From Diabrotica undecimpunctata (lineage: Eukaryota > Arthropoda > Insecta > Coleoptera > Chrysomelidae): a DNA stretch of 64,000 bases. Both the position numbers and the translations under genes were made by a program. The notes beneath the pieces are model-generated. The model was not told where the DNA came from, did no database searches, and saw nothing but the letters and a program-made list of their open reading frames with translations. Where the stretch lies: positions 95,172,862-95,236,861 of the forward strand of contig NC_092804.1 of the NCBI RefSeq assembly GCF_040954645.1, written 5' to 3'. This document shows, in pieces, positions 9,513 through 20,675 of the stretch (positions within the stretch are counted from its first letter, which is position 1; each line of letters begins with the position of its first letter).

Positions 9513-10719
9513 CTACGATGTTCGCCCTTGACTACTTGGATGGTACGGTGCAACTAATGCTTGTCTAATAAGGTTTTTCTTTAAAAAATCTTGGAACTCA
9601 GTTGACGTAAAACAAGTTCCGTTATCTAATACGACGACATCTGGGATGCCATGAGTGGCAAATAAACCTCGTAATACATCTATAGTACAATACAGCAATC
9701 GTGATACTTGAAACGATTTTAACCTCCAACCACTTCGAGTACGAGTGTATGATAATCAGAAACATTTTTCCTTTAAATTAACCGGCAAAATCGAGGTGTA
9801 TTCTTGTCCATGGAGCTCTGGCTCACTCCCACGGATGGATTGGGGCCTTTTTTGCCATGTTTCTAGACTCCTGGCACTCGCTGAATGTATTTACTAGGTG
9901 TTCGATTTGTTTGTCGAGATTTGGCCACCAAACATATGAGCGTGCCAGTGACTTTATTTTTACCATTCTGGGGTGTGCTGAGTGTAGCAAATTCAGTATT
10001 GTTTTCCTCCTTCCATGTGGAACTATTACCCTTGTTCCTTATAACAGTCAGTCTTGATAACAGCTAATTTCGTTTTTACTTAGTAGATAAGGAGTATATT
10101 CGTCTGAAAATTTTATTTTCTCATCAGGCCAACCTTTCCAAGCCCACTGCAAAGCTTTAGATAACACTGGGTCTTTCTTAGTCTCATTGGCAATGTCTTT
10201 GGCACAGATTAGTTTTTCTGCGATGTTTTCAAGCATCAAAACGTCATCTGAGTTTGGTGGTTCTAGCGCATGTACCTTTTGTGGCAATCTGCTAAGAGCA
10301 TCTGCATTCTGAATTTTCGAATCTGGTACGTAACATGATAGCAGATAAGCAGATAACATAAGAGCCCATCTAAGCATTCTGGGTGACAGTATCTCTGGAA
10401 CACCTTTTGTCGTATTAAAAATACCCAACAATGGTTTATGGTCCGTTCTTATGCCTATTTTTCTGCCATATACATATTCATGGAATTTTTTAATGCCCGA
10501 TATTATGGCCAGTGCTTCTTTGTCGATTTGGGAGAAATTTCGTTCAATAGATGATAGAGTACGGCTATGGTACGCCACTGGATATTCACAATCCTGATCA
10601 TCACGTTGATTAAACATACAACCTGCCACGTAAGGGCTGGCATCACACGTCAGAAATAAATATTTTTTTTCACTGTAATGTCCTAACACAGGTTCTTTCG
10701 CTAAAATTTCCACTAACAA
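9513..10719 (-). pseudogene. pol: Gypsy B RNase H and integrase (3'-truncated)
   Basis: RNase H at 10719-10048 shows TCDASPYVAG, YHSRTLSSIERNFSQIDKEA and IRTDHKPLL, followed by the connection DADALSRLP-like segment (NADALSRLPQ). Downstream, in other frames, comes the integrase zinc domain (LLHSAHPRMVKIKSLARSY, WWPNLDKQIEHL, one Cys replaced by Phe in NTFSECQ), a core Asp (HLDFAG), then FATHGIPDVVVLDNGTCF at 9698-9513. The core Glu region is degenerate (PSSQGRTS) and the C-terminal domain is absent. Several stops and frameshifts. The motif style matches the K02A2.6/Mag-like gypsy group. Confidence 0.85.
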
Positions 10720-10739
10720 ATCGAAAGCTTTTAGTTCTA

Positions 10740-11789
10740 TGAAACGCCACTGCTAGGGAACATCCTTTCGGAGCAGTGCATGTAACGGATTCACAATTGT
10801 TGCCTTGTCCTTTAGAAAAACATGATAAAAATTTAAGAGTCCAAGAAAAGCTTGCAACTCGGTTTTATTGGTTGAGGCAGGCGCATCAGTTATGGCCGCG
10901 ATTTTGTCTTTAATGGGGCGTAAACCTCTTTACTAATTTGAAAACAAAGAAACTCTATAGTTTTTGTTCGAAAAACGCACTTTTCTTTGCGCAAATGCAG
11001 TTCGTCTTCATGGAAACGCGATAATACCGCGCACACTTTTGAATCCAAGTCTATTTCTGAGCTACCGACTATTAAAATGTCATCGTAGTACACCAGAAAT
11101 ACCCTTTAATCTAGTGTCTATGAATTTTTGAAAAATTTGTGGAGCCACTGATATACCGAACTGTAAACGATTACATTTAAAAGCCCCTTTATGCGTAATT
11201 ATTGTTTGTGCTTCAGCAGCTTTGCGGTTGACACTGAACTGCAGATAAGCTTGCGCCATGTCCAGTTTTGCAAAAACTTTACCGCCCGCAAGTGTGGATG
11301 TACCGATGGCACTGAATAAGGTTCCGGATTTAACGATAAATTCAATGTAAATTTGTAGTCACCACAAATCCTAACCTCCCCGTTTTCTTTGCAAACAGTC
11401 ACAATTGGGGTGCACCATTTTGGGTGCGTAATCGGCTTTAAAACCCCTTGCGCAATAATCCTGTCCAGTTCAACTTCGATTTTGTCTTTTAGCGCGAATG
11501 AAACTTTACGAGCTTCACGCATAACCGGCTTTACATTTTTGTCCAACAAAAAACTTACTGGGGGACCCGGGTAAGATCCCAAATCTGCATTATATACATC
11601 TGGGTATTCTGCTGAATAATTAATCATTGATAAAATTTGACTTACCGCAGCTATGGTTAAACCTAAAGTATCAAACCAGTTTCTGCCGAGTAGACTGGCG
11701 CGATTGCCTTCCGTGACTATGAGAGGAAGTGTCGCTGATCTTTGACCTCTCTTTACCTCCACTTGACACTTACCCAATGTGGGTATCAC
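10740..11789 (-). pseudogene. pol: Gypsy B reverse transcriptase
   Basis: 11789-11199 contains the region before RT (LLGRNWFDTLGL), then the RT start (VKPVMREARKVSFALKDKIE, GVLKPITHPKWCTPIVTV, VRICGDYKFTLN). The palm continues in other frames and the active site YYDDILIVG is at about 11093-11060. The fingers/palm segment between is frame-broken, and the end of the thumb is degenerate before RNase H starts at 10719. Confidence 0.8.
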
Positions 11790-12422
11790 TGTGTTTTGAT
11801 AGTCCCGTAAAATAACACTGGATTTATCTATTTTAGGTCGATTTTTACTAAAGATTTCATGGTAGGTTGATTTGCTAATTCTGTTTAATCACTGAATAAC
11901 TCGCGCCCGAGTCAACCTTCATTTTAACTTTTTGGTCATTGAGTAGCACATCTACTAAATATTTACCGGTAATGCTATCAGACGTCACGTTATTTAACGA
12001 AAATTTATAGTCACTACTTTGATAAAAAACACTCTGAGTGTTCCCCGAAACCGGAACGGTATTGGACGTAGATTCCACGGTAGTCTGATGTACTTTGCGT
12101 TGGTTCTTATTTTTAGCAAAACAAGCTACATATTTCAATGTGTCCAACTTTCCTGCAATATGTACAGGTTGATTTAATGTGTTCACAAGTTTCAGGAGAA
12201 TGTTCCCTTTCGCTCCGAAAACATTTCTTCCTTTCGCGATTAGCTAATTGTTGTTTGAACTGGCCCAGTTGATTTTTACGAAAACTTGCCGCGTTTATAT
12301 CTGCGCTCGACTCACTTTCTCGTAGCACCGCCAAACTTTCCACGGCCACCTCGTGTGCAAGGCACATGTCTTGCGCGTCCTTAAGTTTTAACTTATCTGT
12401 GGCTAAACTCCATTCGCTTAGC
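11790..12422 (-). pseudogene. gag-pro: Gypsy B gag C-terminus and protease
   Basis: From 12422 the gag frame continues after the inserted element: SEWSLATDKLKLKDAQDMCL, AHEVAVESLAV, then zinc-knuckle-like CFRSEREHSPETC and CTYCRKVGHIEIC. The aspartic protease follows at about 12060-11875 with VKMKVDSGASYSVI (DSG active site). A frameshift separates the knuckles from the protease. Confidence 0.75.
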
Positions 12423-12446
12423 TCGGGCATATTTTGACAGATTCAT

Positions 12447-12700
12447 TGTCGGTGTCCTCCGGAGGCGTGTCAGCCGGGAGCTGACAGTCGTGCCGGATGC
12501 ATCAAGGAATTTGGATATCGGTCAAAATACTTGGGAATTCCAAGTTTGGCCAAATCCAAATTTCTAATTGATTCGATGCAGGGAAATTCCACTTTTGCTA
12601 CGTAAAACAAAGGATTTGTTTTACATAAAAGCAGGTAGATTTTCTCTCATCGATCAGTCGAGCTTGCCTCTTCTACTGTAGACCTAGTCGGTGCTATTAT
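12447..12700 (+). promoter_or_regulatory. LTR-like promoter region
   Basis: Begins TGTCGGTGTCCTCCGGAGG, as an LTR might. Near 12625 an ACATAAAAGCAGG TATA-type box is followed about 28 bases later by GATCAGTCGAGC, matching the arthropod initiator TCAGT. Confidence 0.5.
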
Positions 12701-12878
12701 TGTTCCAACTAAGTTATTGTTTTATTTCTGGTTTCCTGTATACCTTTTTATTTTAGCATTATTGTATATTCAGACCTTTTCAGGTTAGAATATTACATTG
12801 ATCTATATTTGTTCATGTACTGATTGTTTGATATTTTATTTGATTATTTTGGTTGTTTATTTTTCTTGTATTTTGTGT

Positions 12879-13680
12879 CTAAGTTGTTCTTCCGTAAGTT
12901 AAGAACACTTAGAAATATTTATCTTGCTTTTTCTATTTTATATTTTGATTTTTACTTTGTCTAAGTAGTTCTTTCCGGTAAGTCAAAGAACTCTTAGAAA
13001 TATTTCTCTGAATATTTGACTTGTTATTTTAATTGTGCGTCTAGGCCGTTCTTTTCCGGTAAGTCAAAAGAATACTTAGAAATATTTTCATAATCATTGT
13101 TGCATTATTATTTCGGATATTTTATCTAAGATATTTTCTTCCTTAAGTTAAGAAAATACTTAATACATTTGTCTCTGTCATTTTCTATTTTATGCTAAGT
13201 TGTTTCTTCCGTAAGTCAAGAAACACTTAGCAATATTTCCACATCTTTTCTGTATTTGATTTTTCGTATTTATAAGTCGTTTCTTCCGTAAGTCAAGAAA
13301 CACTTACAAATATTTGTGCATTTATTTTACTATATTTGATTCTCTTGTTTATTTTCTGTTCTAAGTTGTTTCTTCCGTAAGTCAAGAAATACTTAGACAT
13401 ATTTCTATAATCTGTTTCATTTTTGCATTTCTCGTGTTATATTTTGAGTATTTTATTTTTTTACTCTAAGTCGTTTCTTCCGTAAGTCAAGAAACACTTA
13501 GAAATATTTCCATATTTTACTCTCACATTTACATATTTCATTTATCTATATTTCTGTCCTAAGTTGTTTCTTCCGTAAGTCAAGAAACACTTAGAAACAT
13601 TTTTCTTTGCATTATATTTTTATACCATTTAATTTACTTGTTTACTAAGTTATTCCTTCCGTAAGGCAAGGAATACTTAG
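12879..13680 (+). repeat. Array of ten covarying stem-loops with GTAAGT loops
   Basis: Ten copies of a 33-39 nt hairpin at 12879, 12961, 13041, 13126, 13194, 13273, 13371, 13466, 13559 and 13645, spaced 70-100 bp by AT-rich, unrelated spacers. The consensus is CTAAGT + stem + CCGTAAGTC loop + complementary stem + CTTAG + AAATATTT. Stems change on both sides together: GTTCTT/AAGAAC, GTTCTTT/AAAGAAC, TATTTTCTT/AAGAAAATA, GTTTCTT/AAGAAAC, ATTCCTT/AAGGAAT. Eight of the ten loops contain GTAAGT, the 5' splice-site consensus. Confidence 0.85.
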
Positions 13681-13825
13681 ATCATTTTTACCTATCTGTT
13701 TTCCATTTTTGCTCTGTTACTTTGTAACTGTTCCTTGGAACCGTTACCTATAACAGATATTTGTCACTGGAACTGTTATTTATAACAGCGGAGGTATTAA
13801 CCTTTCTACCAGCGACAAACCAAAA

Positions 13826-14038
13826 ATGGTGAATACCCGATCCAATTCCGGGGATAGGAAGAAGCCCGAAGAGCCGGCGATGGGTCCTACAGGCCCAAAT
13901 GCCCCCTCTCGGCAACATCGGAAACCTACAACACAACAATTCCTACTTCTCAGTATTAATAGCTCAAGTATCCTACTATTGCAGACTTCTTTCTTTAAAA
14001 AAAGAAGAATTATTCTAAATAGTGGAAGTGTATACTAA
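13826..14038 (+). pseudogene. gag: Truncated Gag-like start (MVNTRS...)
   Basis: ATG in context CAAAAATGG opens a 70-codon frame starting MVNTRSNSGDRKKPEEP. Basic MxxTRS-type starts are common in insect LTR-element gag proteins. After about 40 residues the frame becomes low-complexity and ends, so only the first exon-sized part of gag is recognisable. It lies 145 bp after the last hairpin. Family not determined. Confidence 0.45.
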
Positions 14039-14333
14039 ACCCATCAAATTTTGGGTAGTATATATTTAAAAAATATATTTTAGTTGTTATAATTTAACAT
14101 AACTATTTATTATATGGTGCAGATAAATAAATATTGATTGTCGGTAATTCGCAAAGTTCTATTTTATTTACTATTTAGTTTGTTTACTATTAATATTGGC
14201 TATGAGTACGTGTGCTTGGTTGTATAGTAATTTCCAGCCACTTTGAGTCTGTCAAAAAGTAACTAACTTCGCAAAAAAATAATTACTAAATTCACTAGAC
14301 AGTTCGGACTGGGAATAGCGAACCGAGTATAGC

Positions 14334-14765
14334 AACTTTTGCTGTAGCGATTCGTCGGTAATACCACAAAGGAGTCGGTCACGTAGCATTATGTCAAGGC
14401 TAGTTCCGAAATCACAGGGTTCTGCAAATTTTCGTAATTCTTTTAGATACATAGATATTGTTTTACTAGTCTGTTGATTTCGACGATAGAACTTAAACCT
14501 GCACACAATTTCTGACGTTTTTGGAGAAAACTGCTTTTTTAACTCAAATATGATTTGGTCATAAGTTTTATCAGACACTTTGGACGGCGCGACCAAAGAT
14601 CTAATAATCTCGTATGTATTTGGACCGCACAAACTTAAAAATGTAGCTTTTTTCTTATCAGGGTCCGTAATTTGCCGTGAAGAAAAAATCCATACGCTCA
14701 ACGTATGATTCCCAACCTTTGGAGTCACCCACGTTAAACTGTTTGATGTTTCCGAATGCCGCCAT
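14334..14765 (-). pseudogene. gag: Gypsy B gag N-terminus
   Basis: The ATG at 14765 opens MAAFGNIKQFNVGDSKGWES, a classic start for Mag/K02A2.6-like gypsy gag. After a one-base frame break near 14690 the capsid region continues (DPDKKKATFLSLCGPNTYEI, VSDKTYDQIIFELKKQF, DIMLRDRLLCGITDESLQQK) up to the insertion at 14333. Capsid would form the cytoplasmic particle. Broken copy. Confidence 0.8.
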
Positions 14766-14818
14766 CTTACACACAATTTGTTTTATTTATCACCGGGACG
14801 AATAATGCAGTTAAACTG

Positions 14819-14886
14819 TGTAAGATATTCATGTTTAAGAATAAGAAGAATTGCGTTTTGTTATTTTTGTATTTCTGTGTTTAGTT
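14819..14886 (+). repeat. Gypsy C 5' LTR, left part
   Basis: Starts TGTAAGATATTCATGTTTAA, identical to the start of the 3' LTR at 30145, and breaks at the TSD of the I-like insertion. Confidence 0.9.
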
Positions 14887-15194
14887 CATAACCTATGATT
14901 TCATTCACGACATAAGCTTTAGTTTGGTAGGCTGTGTTTTCATTCCTTTCCATCTAATTTTGTGTTAGTGTGTGTAAGCGTCTATATTCTTTGGTGTGTG
15001 TTTCTAAAAGGTGAGTTAAGCTTGATAACAGCTAAACAAGCTTTATTTTGTTGGTTTGCATAGTTTGTTTATTGGCTTAATTTTTTTGTTTTTCTCTGAT
15101 TGCATGCTTATCTCTTCTGGTTGATTGTTTAAAGTAGTATGAGCGTCACAGGGGGGGCGGCCCCCCCAACACAGGGCTAGAATGCCAAGATCAG

Positions 15195-16553
15195 ATGGAT
15201 AATGGTGATAATTTTATTAATAATGCGACCAGTAATACCAATAACCTTAAAAAAGAGCCAGTTTTTTATTCACAAAACGATAATGGGCCTTTTTTGGTAT
15301 ATGTGGAATCCACTGAAAAAGTGGGTTTCAATATTGGTAAATTTAACAATATTAAAATTGCTAGAGATATTTGCATTCAAAACCTAACTGATATTAAAAA
15401 AATTAATAACAAAGGCTTAAATAGAATCTCAGTAGAATTTGTTAACTTTCAAGCTGCAAATAATTTTGTAAAAAATAAAACTCTTCTTAATAAAGGCTAT
15501 AAAATATTTATACCATTCAATTTTGTAACTTGTAAGGGATTAGTTAGGCAAATTGATGTCGAATTAGGAGAGAAAGAACTGTTAGAGTGCTGTAAAACAG
15601 ACAGCTCAGTAGAAATTCTTCAAGTTAAGAGACTTAATCGTAAAATAGTTAAAAATAATGAAACTACATATGAACCCACTGGATCGGTTCTCTTTACATT
15701 TAAAGGAGTTTGTCTCCCTAAATCCATAAATGTATATAGATTGGAAAGACCTGTTTCTGTATATATTTCACCAGTAACTCAGTGTTTTAGATGTTTAAGG
15801 TATGGCCATACACGTACAAATTGTAAAGGCAAGGACAGGTGCTTTACCTGTGCTGAAGAAAAAAAATCGGACGGGGAGGTTCACTCTTCTTGTGAAATTA
15901 AATGTTTTTATTGTAAAAACCCCCATAAATCAACCGATAAAACCTGTCCCGAGTATACCAGACAAAAAAATATCAAAGAGCTCATGTCTTTTGAAAATAT
16001 AACCTTCTATGATGCTAGCGAAATAGTTAAAAAAAATTATTTGACACGTGATGAATTTGTATATCGCCCCTCCGAATTCCCTATCATTAAAAACTTTAAT
16101 AGAACTGAAAAAACTCATGATAATAACGATAACCTCATTCAACCTTCACAAAGACGTACACATCATGTAAGAACCGACCCTATAAAAAGATCTTTTCAAC
16201 AAGTTGTGGCTGAAAACAATAAAAAAAAAAGAATAATTCACAAAGGCTACGATAAAAAGGCTCATAATGAAAATTTACTATTTCCCAACTCAAGATCACA
16301 AAATGAAAACAACTCACCAAATTTCTCAAAAAAACTTGAAAATAATATAAATACACAGTTGCCTACTACTAGTGCAGTTCATACGTATAATTCACAAGAA
16401 TCTCCTTCCTCATATCCAGATGAGGTTAGATGTATTATTAATGCAATCTGTAATACTTCAGAAAATAATAAAAGAGTAATTAAAAACATACTCTTGAGTC
16501 AAAATTTTAATATGAATATAGACCCCGGTTCCCAATCGGACTCAGAGTCCTAA
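15195..16553 (+). CDS. I-like element ORF1 (Gag-like, three zinc knuckles)
   Basis: Intact 452-codon frame from ATG 15195. It would bind the element RNA in a ribonucleoprotein. The N-terminal ~200 residues are Asn/Lys-rich, as in ORF1 of this group. Residues about 198-255 hold three Cys/His knuckles: CFRCLRYGHTRTNC (C-x2-C-x4-H-x4-C), a looser CFTC...HSSC, and CFYCKNPHKSTDKTC. The tail is hydrophilic and ends SQSDSES. The start is the first ATG after the CCCCCC-rich 5' UTR end. An overlapping ORF2 frame begins immediately after the stop. Confidence 0.85.
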   Translation: MDNGDNFINNATSNTNNLKKEPVFYSQNDNGPFLVYVESTEKVGFNIGKFNNIKIARDICIQNLTDIKKINNKGLNRISVEFVNFQAANNFVKNKTLLNKGYKIFIPFNFVTCKGLVRQIDVELGEKELLECCKTDSSVEILQVKRLNRKIVKNNETTYEPTGSVLFTFKGVCLPKSINVYRLERPVSVYISPVTQCFRCLRYGHTRTNCKGKDRCFTCAEEKKSDGEVHSSCEIKCFYCKNPHKSTDKTCPEYTRQKNIKELMSFENITFYDASEIVKKNYLTRDEFVYRPSEFPIIKNFNRTEKTHDNNDNLIQPSQRRTHHVRTDPIKRSFQQVVAENNKKKRIIHKGYDKKAHNENLLFPNSRSQNENNSPNFSKKLENNINTQLPTTSAVHTYNSQESPSSYPDEVRCIINAICNTSENNKRVIKNILLSQNFNMNIDPGSQSDSES

Positions 16554-19500
16554 ATAACCTTCTTTTCTTTTCAACTAGGTCAGATACAATTAAGTTAAAG
16601 ATAATTTTTTGGAATCTAAGAAGCATAAATTCAAACAGGGGTAATTTAATTAGCTTAATTTACAACGAAAACCCTGATATTTTTTTAATAAATGAGTCTT
16701 GGCTAAAGGCCAATGACAATTTTAGGCTCAATTCATATAACATAGTTAGGCAGGATAGAGATGATGGGTATGGTGGGATAGTAACATGCATTAGAAATAA
16801 TATAATATTTAAGAAAATTAAATCTTTTTCTTCAGAACATATTCAATATATAATAATAGAAATAGGTAATCTACAAGTAATTAATTTTTATTGCAACTCA
16901 CATATGCATATAAATAACAATATTTTAAATGATCTTATTTCCTTTAATCCTAAAAACATAATTATGGGAGATTTTAACTCTCATCATCCCTTATGGGATA
17001 AAGCTACACCCAACAAAGGAGGTAGAATAATTCATGATTTCCTATTTGATAATGATCTTGTGATTATGAACGATGGTTCACCAACAATATTTCAATTATC
17101 AACGGCAATACCAAGTGCAGTAGATTTGACTATGGTAAGTGGGAATCTAGCTATACAGGCTAATTGGGATACTATTAAAGATTGTGGTAACAGCGACCAC
17201 TTTCCTATACGTCTTTTACTTAATGATAATGGCAATTGTGAGGTATTTAACAACATGACTAGTCCTTATAAAATTAGAAACTTTAAAAAAGCTGACTGGG
17301 AAGCGTACCATAATAAAGTTTTGATGTACCTTCAAGATTTAGATTATAACTTAAGTTATGATCAACTAATGTATATTATTAACACAGTAGCTGATCAAGT
17401 AATTCCGTTTAAACAGGCCGGTATACATATTAAAAGGGGTAATGCCTGGTGGGATAATGATTGTACATCCTGGGTTAAGGAAAGGAAAAAAGCCATAGCA
17501 AATTTTAATAATGTTCCATCTATGGAAAATTATATATTAGCAAAAAAAACCATTGCATTAACTAAGAAAAAATTAAATAATAAAAAAAAAGAAAAGTTTA
17601 GGCTTTTTTGTGAAACTTTAAATAGGAACTCTAGCATGACTTATGTTTGGAACAAGATTAAGAAATTCAATAATAATAACTTCAAAACATGAAGATTTAA
17701 TCTTACTATTCCAGATAATCTTAAAATATCTATTTTAAATAAAATGTCAATCATAAATATAGATCCAAATTTTGTTCTTGACAATGTAGATGAAAATTTA
17801 AAGCCCTTTTCCATAAATGAATTAAACCTGGCCTTAAATAAAAAGAAATCATCTGCCCCTGGTATGGATGATATATCTTATGAAATGTTTCAATATTTAC
17901 CTTTCAAAGCTAAACAAATTCTTATTAATAGTTATAATAAAATTTTAATGGGTGGAGAAATACCAGCCGTATGGAAAACATTTAATATTATTAGTTTTTT
18001 AAAACCAAATAGGGATCCGACAAATCCAGAAAATTATAGACCAATTGTCCTGTCTTCATGTGGAGCCAAAATTCTAGAAATAATCATCAAGAATCGATTA
18101 GACTGGCAATTGGAACATAATTTAAAATTTTGAAATAATCAGACTGGATTTCGTAAAGGAAGAGGTATATATGACAACATAACATTCATCACATCTTACA
18201 TTAACCTTGCATTTCAATCCTCTGAGTCAGTCATCGTAATTTTTTTAGACATAAAAGCTGCATACGATAATGTTGACATATATAAACTATATAGTAAACT
18301 CAAAAACTTAGAAGTACCTATCCGAATGTGTAACGTAATTCTCAATCTTCTGACAGAACGATCACTATATTGTAGGGGTAATGACGGCTCCTTCCTGGGT
18401 CCTGTACCAACAACCTCGGGTATACCACAGGGCTCCCCCCTGAGTACTATTTTATTCAATATTTACTTAAGGGATATTTTTGATTTAAATTTGGGAGAAG
18501 CATCTATCATAGGGTATGCTGATGATTTGGCAGTTATGATCAGAGGAAAAAGTGTAGCAGCCATGGTAAATAATATCAATAATGCTTTAAAGCATATAAA
18601 TGCACACCTTCGTGAACACAACCTGTCACTTTCCATGGATAAATGTGAGGCAGTATGGTTCACTAGAGGGAGGAAACATACCATCCCACCCCCCGTACAT
18701 ATTAATAATGCAATCATTGCCTTTAAAAAGAGGTTAAATATTTGGGTATTATACTGCAAGAAAACATGAAATGGTCACCACACATTACTAACATTACAAA
18801 TAAAGCAAAAAAATCACTAAATGTATTAAGAGCACTGTGTAGGGTATGGTGGGGTGCAGATCCAAACACACTTTTGATCGCCTTCTCTGCTCTAGTCCAA
18901 TCACATCTTGATTTTGGATCAATGTTTCTTAGATCATGTTCTAAGGCTGCTCTCAGTAAATTGGATGTGGTGTTTTATGAGGGATTGCGTATATGTATGG
19001 GATGTATGCGTTCCACACCCAGGGCTGCTCTTTTAGCCGAAGCATCTATATTAGATCTGGAACATAGAAGAAAACTACTGGCCCTTAAATTAATTTCAAA
19101 ATTCTTAGTTGTAACAAATCATCCAACTATTCAATTTATCAACAACTTTCTATTAAAAATAATCCATAGACCGGAGTATTGGAATAAAGACAAAATACCA
19201 TACCTAGTGGAAGCACTTCAACAGTATAGGCCCTATTTAAAGTTAATATATAGAGGTTCAAATTTTCCATGTTACGAAATTGATTTTCATATACTCAATA
19301 AACCTTTAAAGTCTTTTAACTGTAATTGTAAAAAAGGAGACATTATGTCAAGAATTAATTTTGAGGCCAAAACTAATAGTCTAAAATCCCAGTATACTTT
19401 CATTTTTTCTGATGCGTCAAAGAGGGACAACAGAGTTGGTTTTGGTATATTCATTCCATCCCTAAATTATAAATTTTCGTCACGTCTTCCCAACCATTTA

Positions 19501-20262
19501 ACTATTTACAAAGCAGAAATAATTGCCATACATGATGCAGTAAAAACTGCCACTAATAAAAAAATTAAAAATGTGATAATTTTCTCAGATTCACAGGGGG
19601 CTATAACAAAACTCTGTAATCCTTCTTTTGCAACAAATTCTGAATATTGGGTTCTTACGACAAAAAGGCTAATTGCTGCATCTAACATGAATGGTTATAA
19701 TATCCAATTATCCTGGATACCGGGTCACTCAGGTATACCTGGGAATTCAGAGGCAGATACTTTGGCCAAAATTGGAACAGATCTTAATATTCCCAGAAAA
19801 ATGGTATATGACATAAAAGACATTTTAAATTTCTTAAAACAGGATATTTTAAACATTTTTAAAGATAAATGGAGAATCTTAGTCTCATCCAGACATCGTG
19901 GGTATGCTAGAGTTCAATCAACATTCACCGATAAGACATGGTATGGCAATTTAAATTATAAAGATAGGAGACACATCACAACTATAATTAGAATGCGTAC
20001 AGGTCATTGCCTGACTAATGCCCATCTTTTCAAAATTAATATAAAAGATGACCCTGCCTGTGAATGCGGCATGATAGAAAACCTGAATCACATATTTTTC
20101 GAGTGCCCTATTAACTATATTCCTAATTTGGACTTATATAAGTACTTTGTATCAAAAAAGAAAATATCACCATTATCCATGACTGACATTCTATCCTCTC
20201 CGGAAGACGAAACTATAGAGATAATCATGCGTTTCATTAACATTAATAAAATCAAACTCTGA
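16554..20262 (+). pseudogene. I-like element ORF2: AP endonuclease, reverse transcriptase, RNase H
   Basis: The frame is open across the ORF1 stop. The endonuclease begins KIIFWNLRSINSN with INESW, MGDFNSHHPLWD and the catalytic NSDHFPI. RT motifs include SSAPGMDDISYEMFQ, NYRPIVLSSC, GFRKGRGIYDN, FLDIKAAYDNV, GIPQGSPLS and YADDLAV. RNase H shows FSDASKRDN, KAEIIAIHDAV, FSDSQGAI and PGHSGIPGNSEADTLAK; a Cys/His finger follows (CECGMIENLNHIFFEC). Two in-frame TGA codons (17690-17692, 18131-18133) and a one-base loss in an A-run near 18727 break it. There is no ATG before 16904, so the natural start is unclear. Confidence 0.9.
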
Positions 20263-20428
20263 AGCTCAACTATCCAATTTCCCCGATATATCCTATAATC
20301 CTGCCTGTTTTAGTGCTTTGGTGTTGGCCTCTTATTCCATCAAACTCTGAAGCTCAACTATCCAATTTCCCCGATATATCCTATAATCCTGCCTGTTTTA
20401 GTGCTTTGGTGTTGGCCTCTTATTCCAT
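20253..20428 (+). repeat. 88-bp tandem duplication over the ORF2 stop codon
   Basis: CAAACTCTGAAGCTCAAC recurs exactly 88 bp apart (20253, 20341) and the two units look identical. The first spans the ORF2 stop; both lie in the 3' UTR of the I-like element. Confidence 0.9.
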
Positions 20429-20675
20429 TTGTTGTAATATTAATTTGTCCTCCAATATTATTGCCGTAGATCAGAAAGCCGATACAATAATAGCGAAGTT
20501 ATAAGCTATACAGAAACAAGAAAAGCGCTACCACGAGAAAAGCTGTAGTTCAGTGAAGTTTTCAGAGATTCCTGCATGGCCCAGAGCCAGACAAAGTGGG
20601 GTCTCACACAAATCGGGCTGGCAATTGCCTTGCAGCAAAGCCATCAATACAACAAGACAAAACAAGTGTTTAGTT

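Larger units (their letters stand above)
12423..14329 (+). mobile_element. Degenerate LTR-type element with hairpin-array leader, inserted in gypsy B gag
   Basis: Removing 12423-14329 plus one copy of a 4-bp repeat TAGC (12419-12422, 14330-14333) rejoins gypsy B gag in frame (QQKLL then SEWSLATDK), which fixes the insertion limits. Inside, on the plus strand, are an LTR-like promoter region (12447-12700), ten stem-loops (12879-13680), and a truncated Gag-like start (13826-14038). No pol was found. The right 290 bp are AT-rich with no recognised content. A 14-bp near-perfect inverted repeat (12432-12445, 14244-14257) lies just inside the ends. Confidence 0.6.
14887..20665 (+). mobile_element. 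I-like non-LTR retrotransposon inserted in the gypsy C 5' LTR
   Basis: A 5.78-kb insertion flanked by a 10-bp target duplication GTGTTTAGTT (14877-14886 and 20666-20675). It has a 5' UTR of about 300 bp, a three-knuckle ORF1, and an ORF2 with AP endonuclease, reverse transcriptase and RNase H in that order. This domain order places it in the I/Jockey-type group that keeps RNase H. The 3' end is short and A-rich (AACAAGACAAAACAA). Near full length, with only two stops and one frameshift seen in ORF2. Confidence 0.88.

Noticed and set aside
12879..13680. CRISPR-like array (regular palindromic repeats with unique spacers)
   Set aside because: Repeats vary in sequence while keeping pairing, spacers are unequal and AT-rich, there are no cas genes, and the context is an insect LTR-type element.
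12432..14257. 14-bp inverted repeats as termini of a DNA transposon
   Set aside because: They lie inside the limits set by the rejoined gag frame and TAGC duplication, have no convincing own target duplication, and the interior is LTR-like.
18525..18545. CTGATGA string suggesting a plus-strand hammerhead
   Set aside because: It encodes the YADD motif of the RT and has no matching stems.
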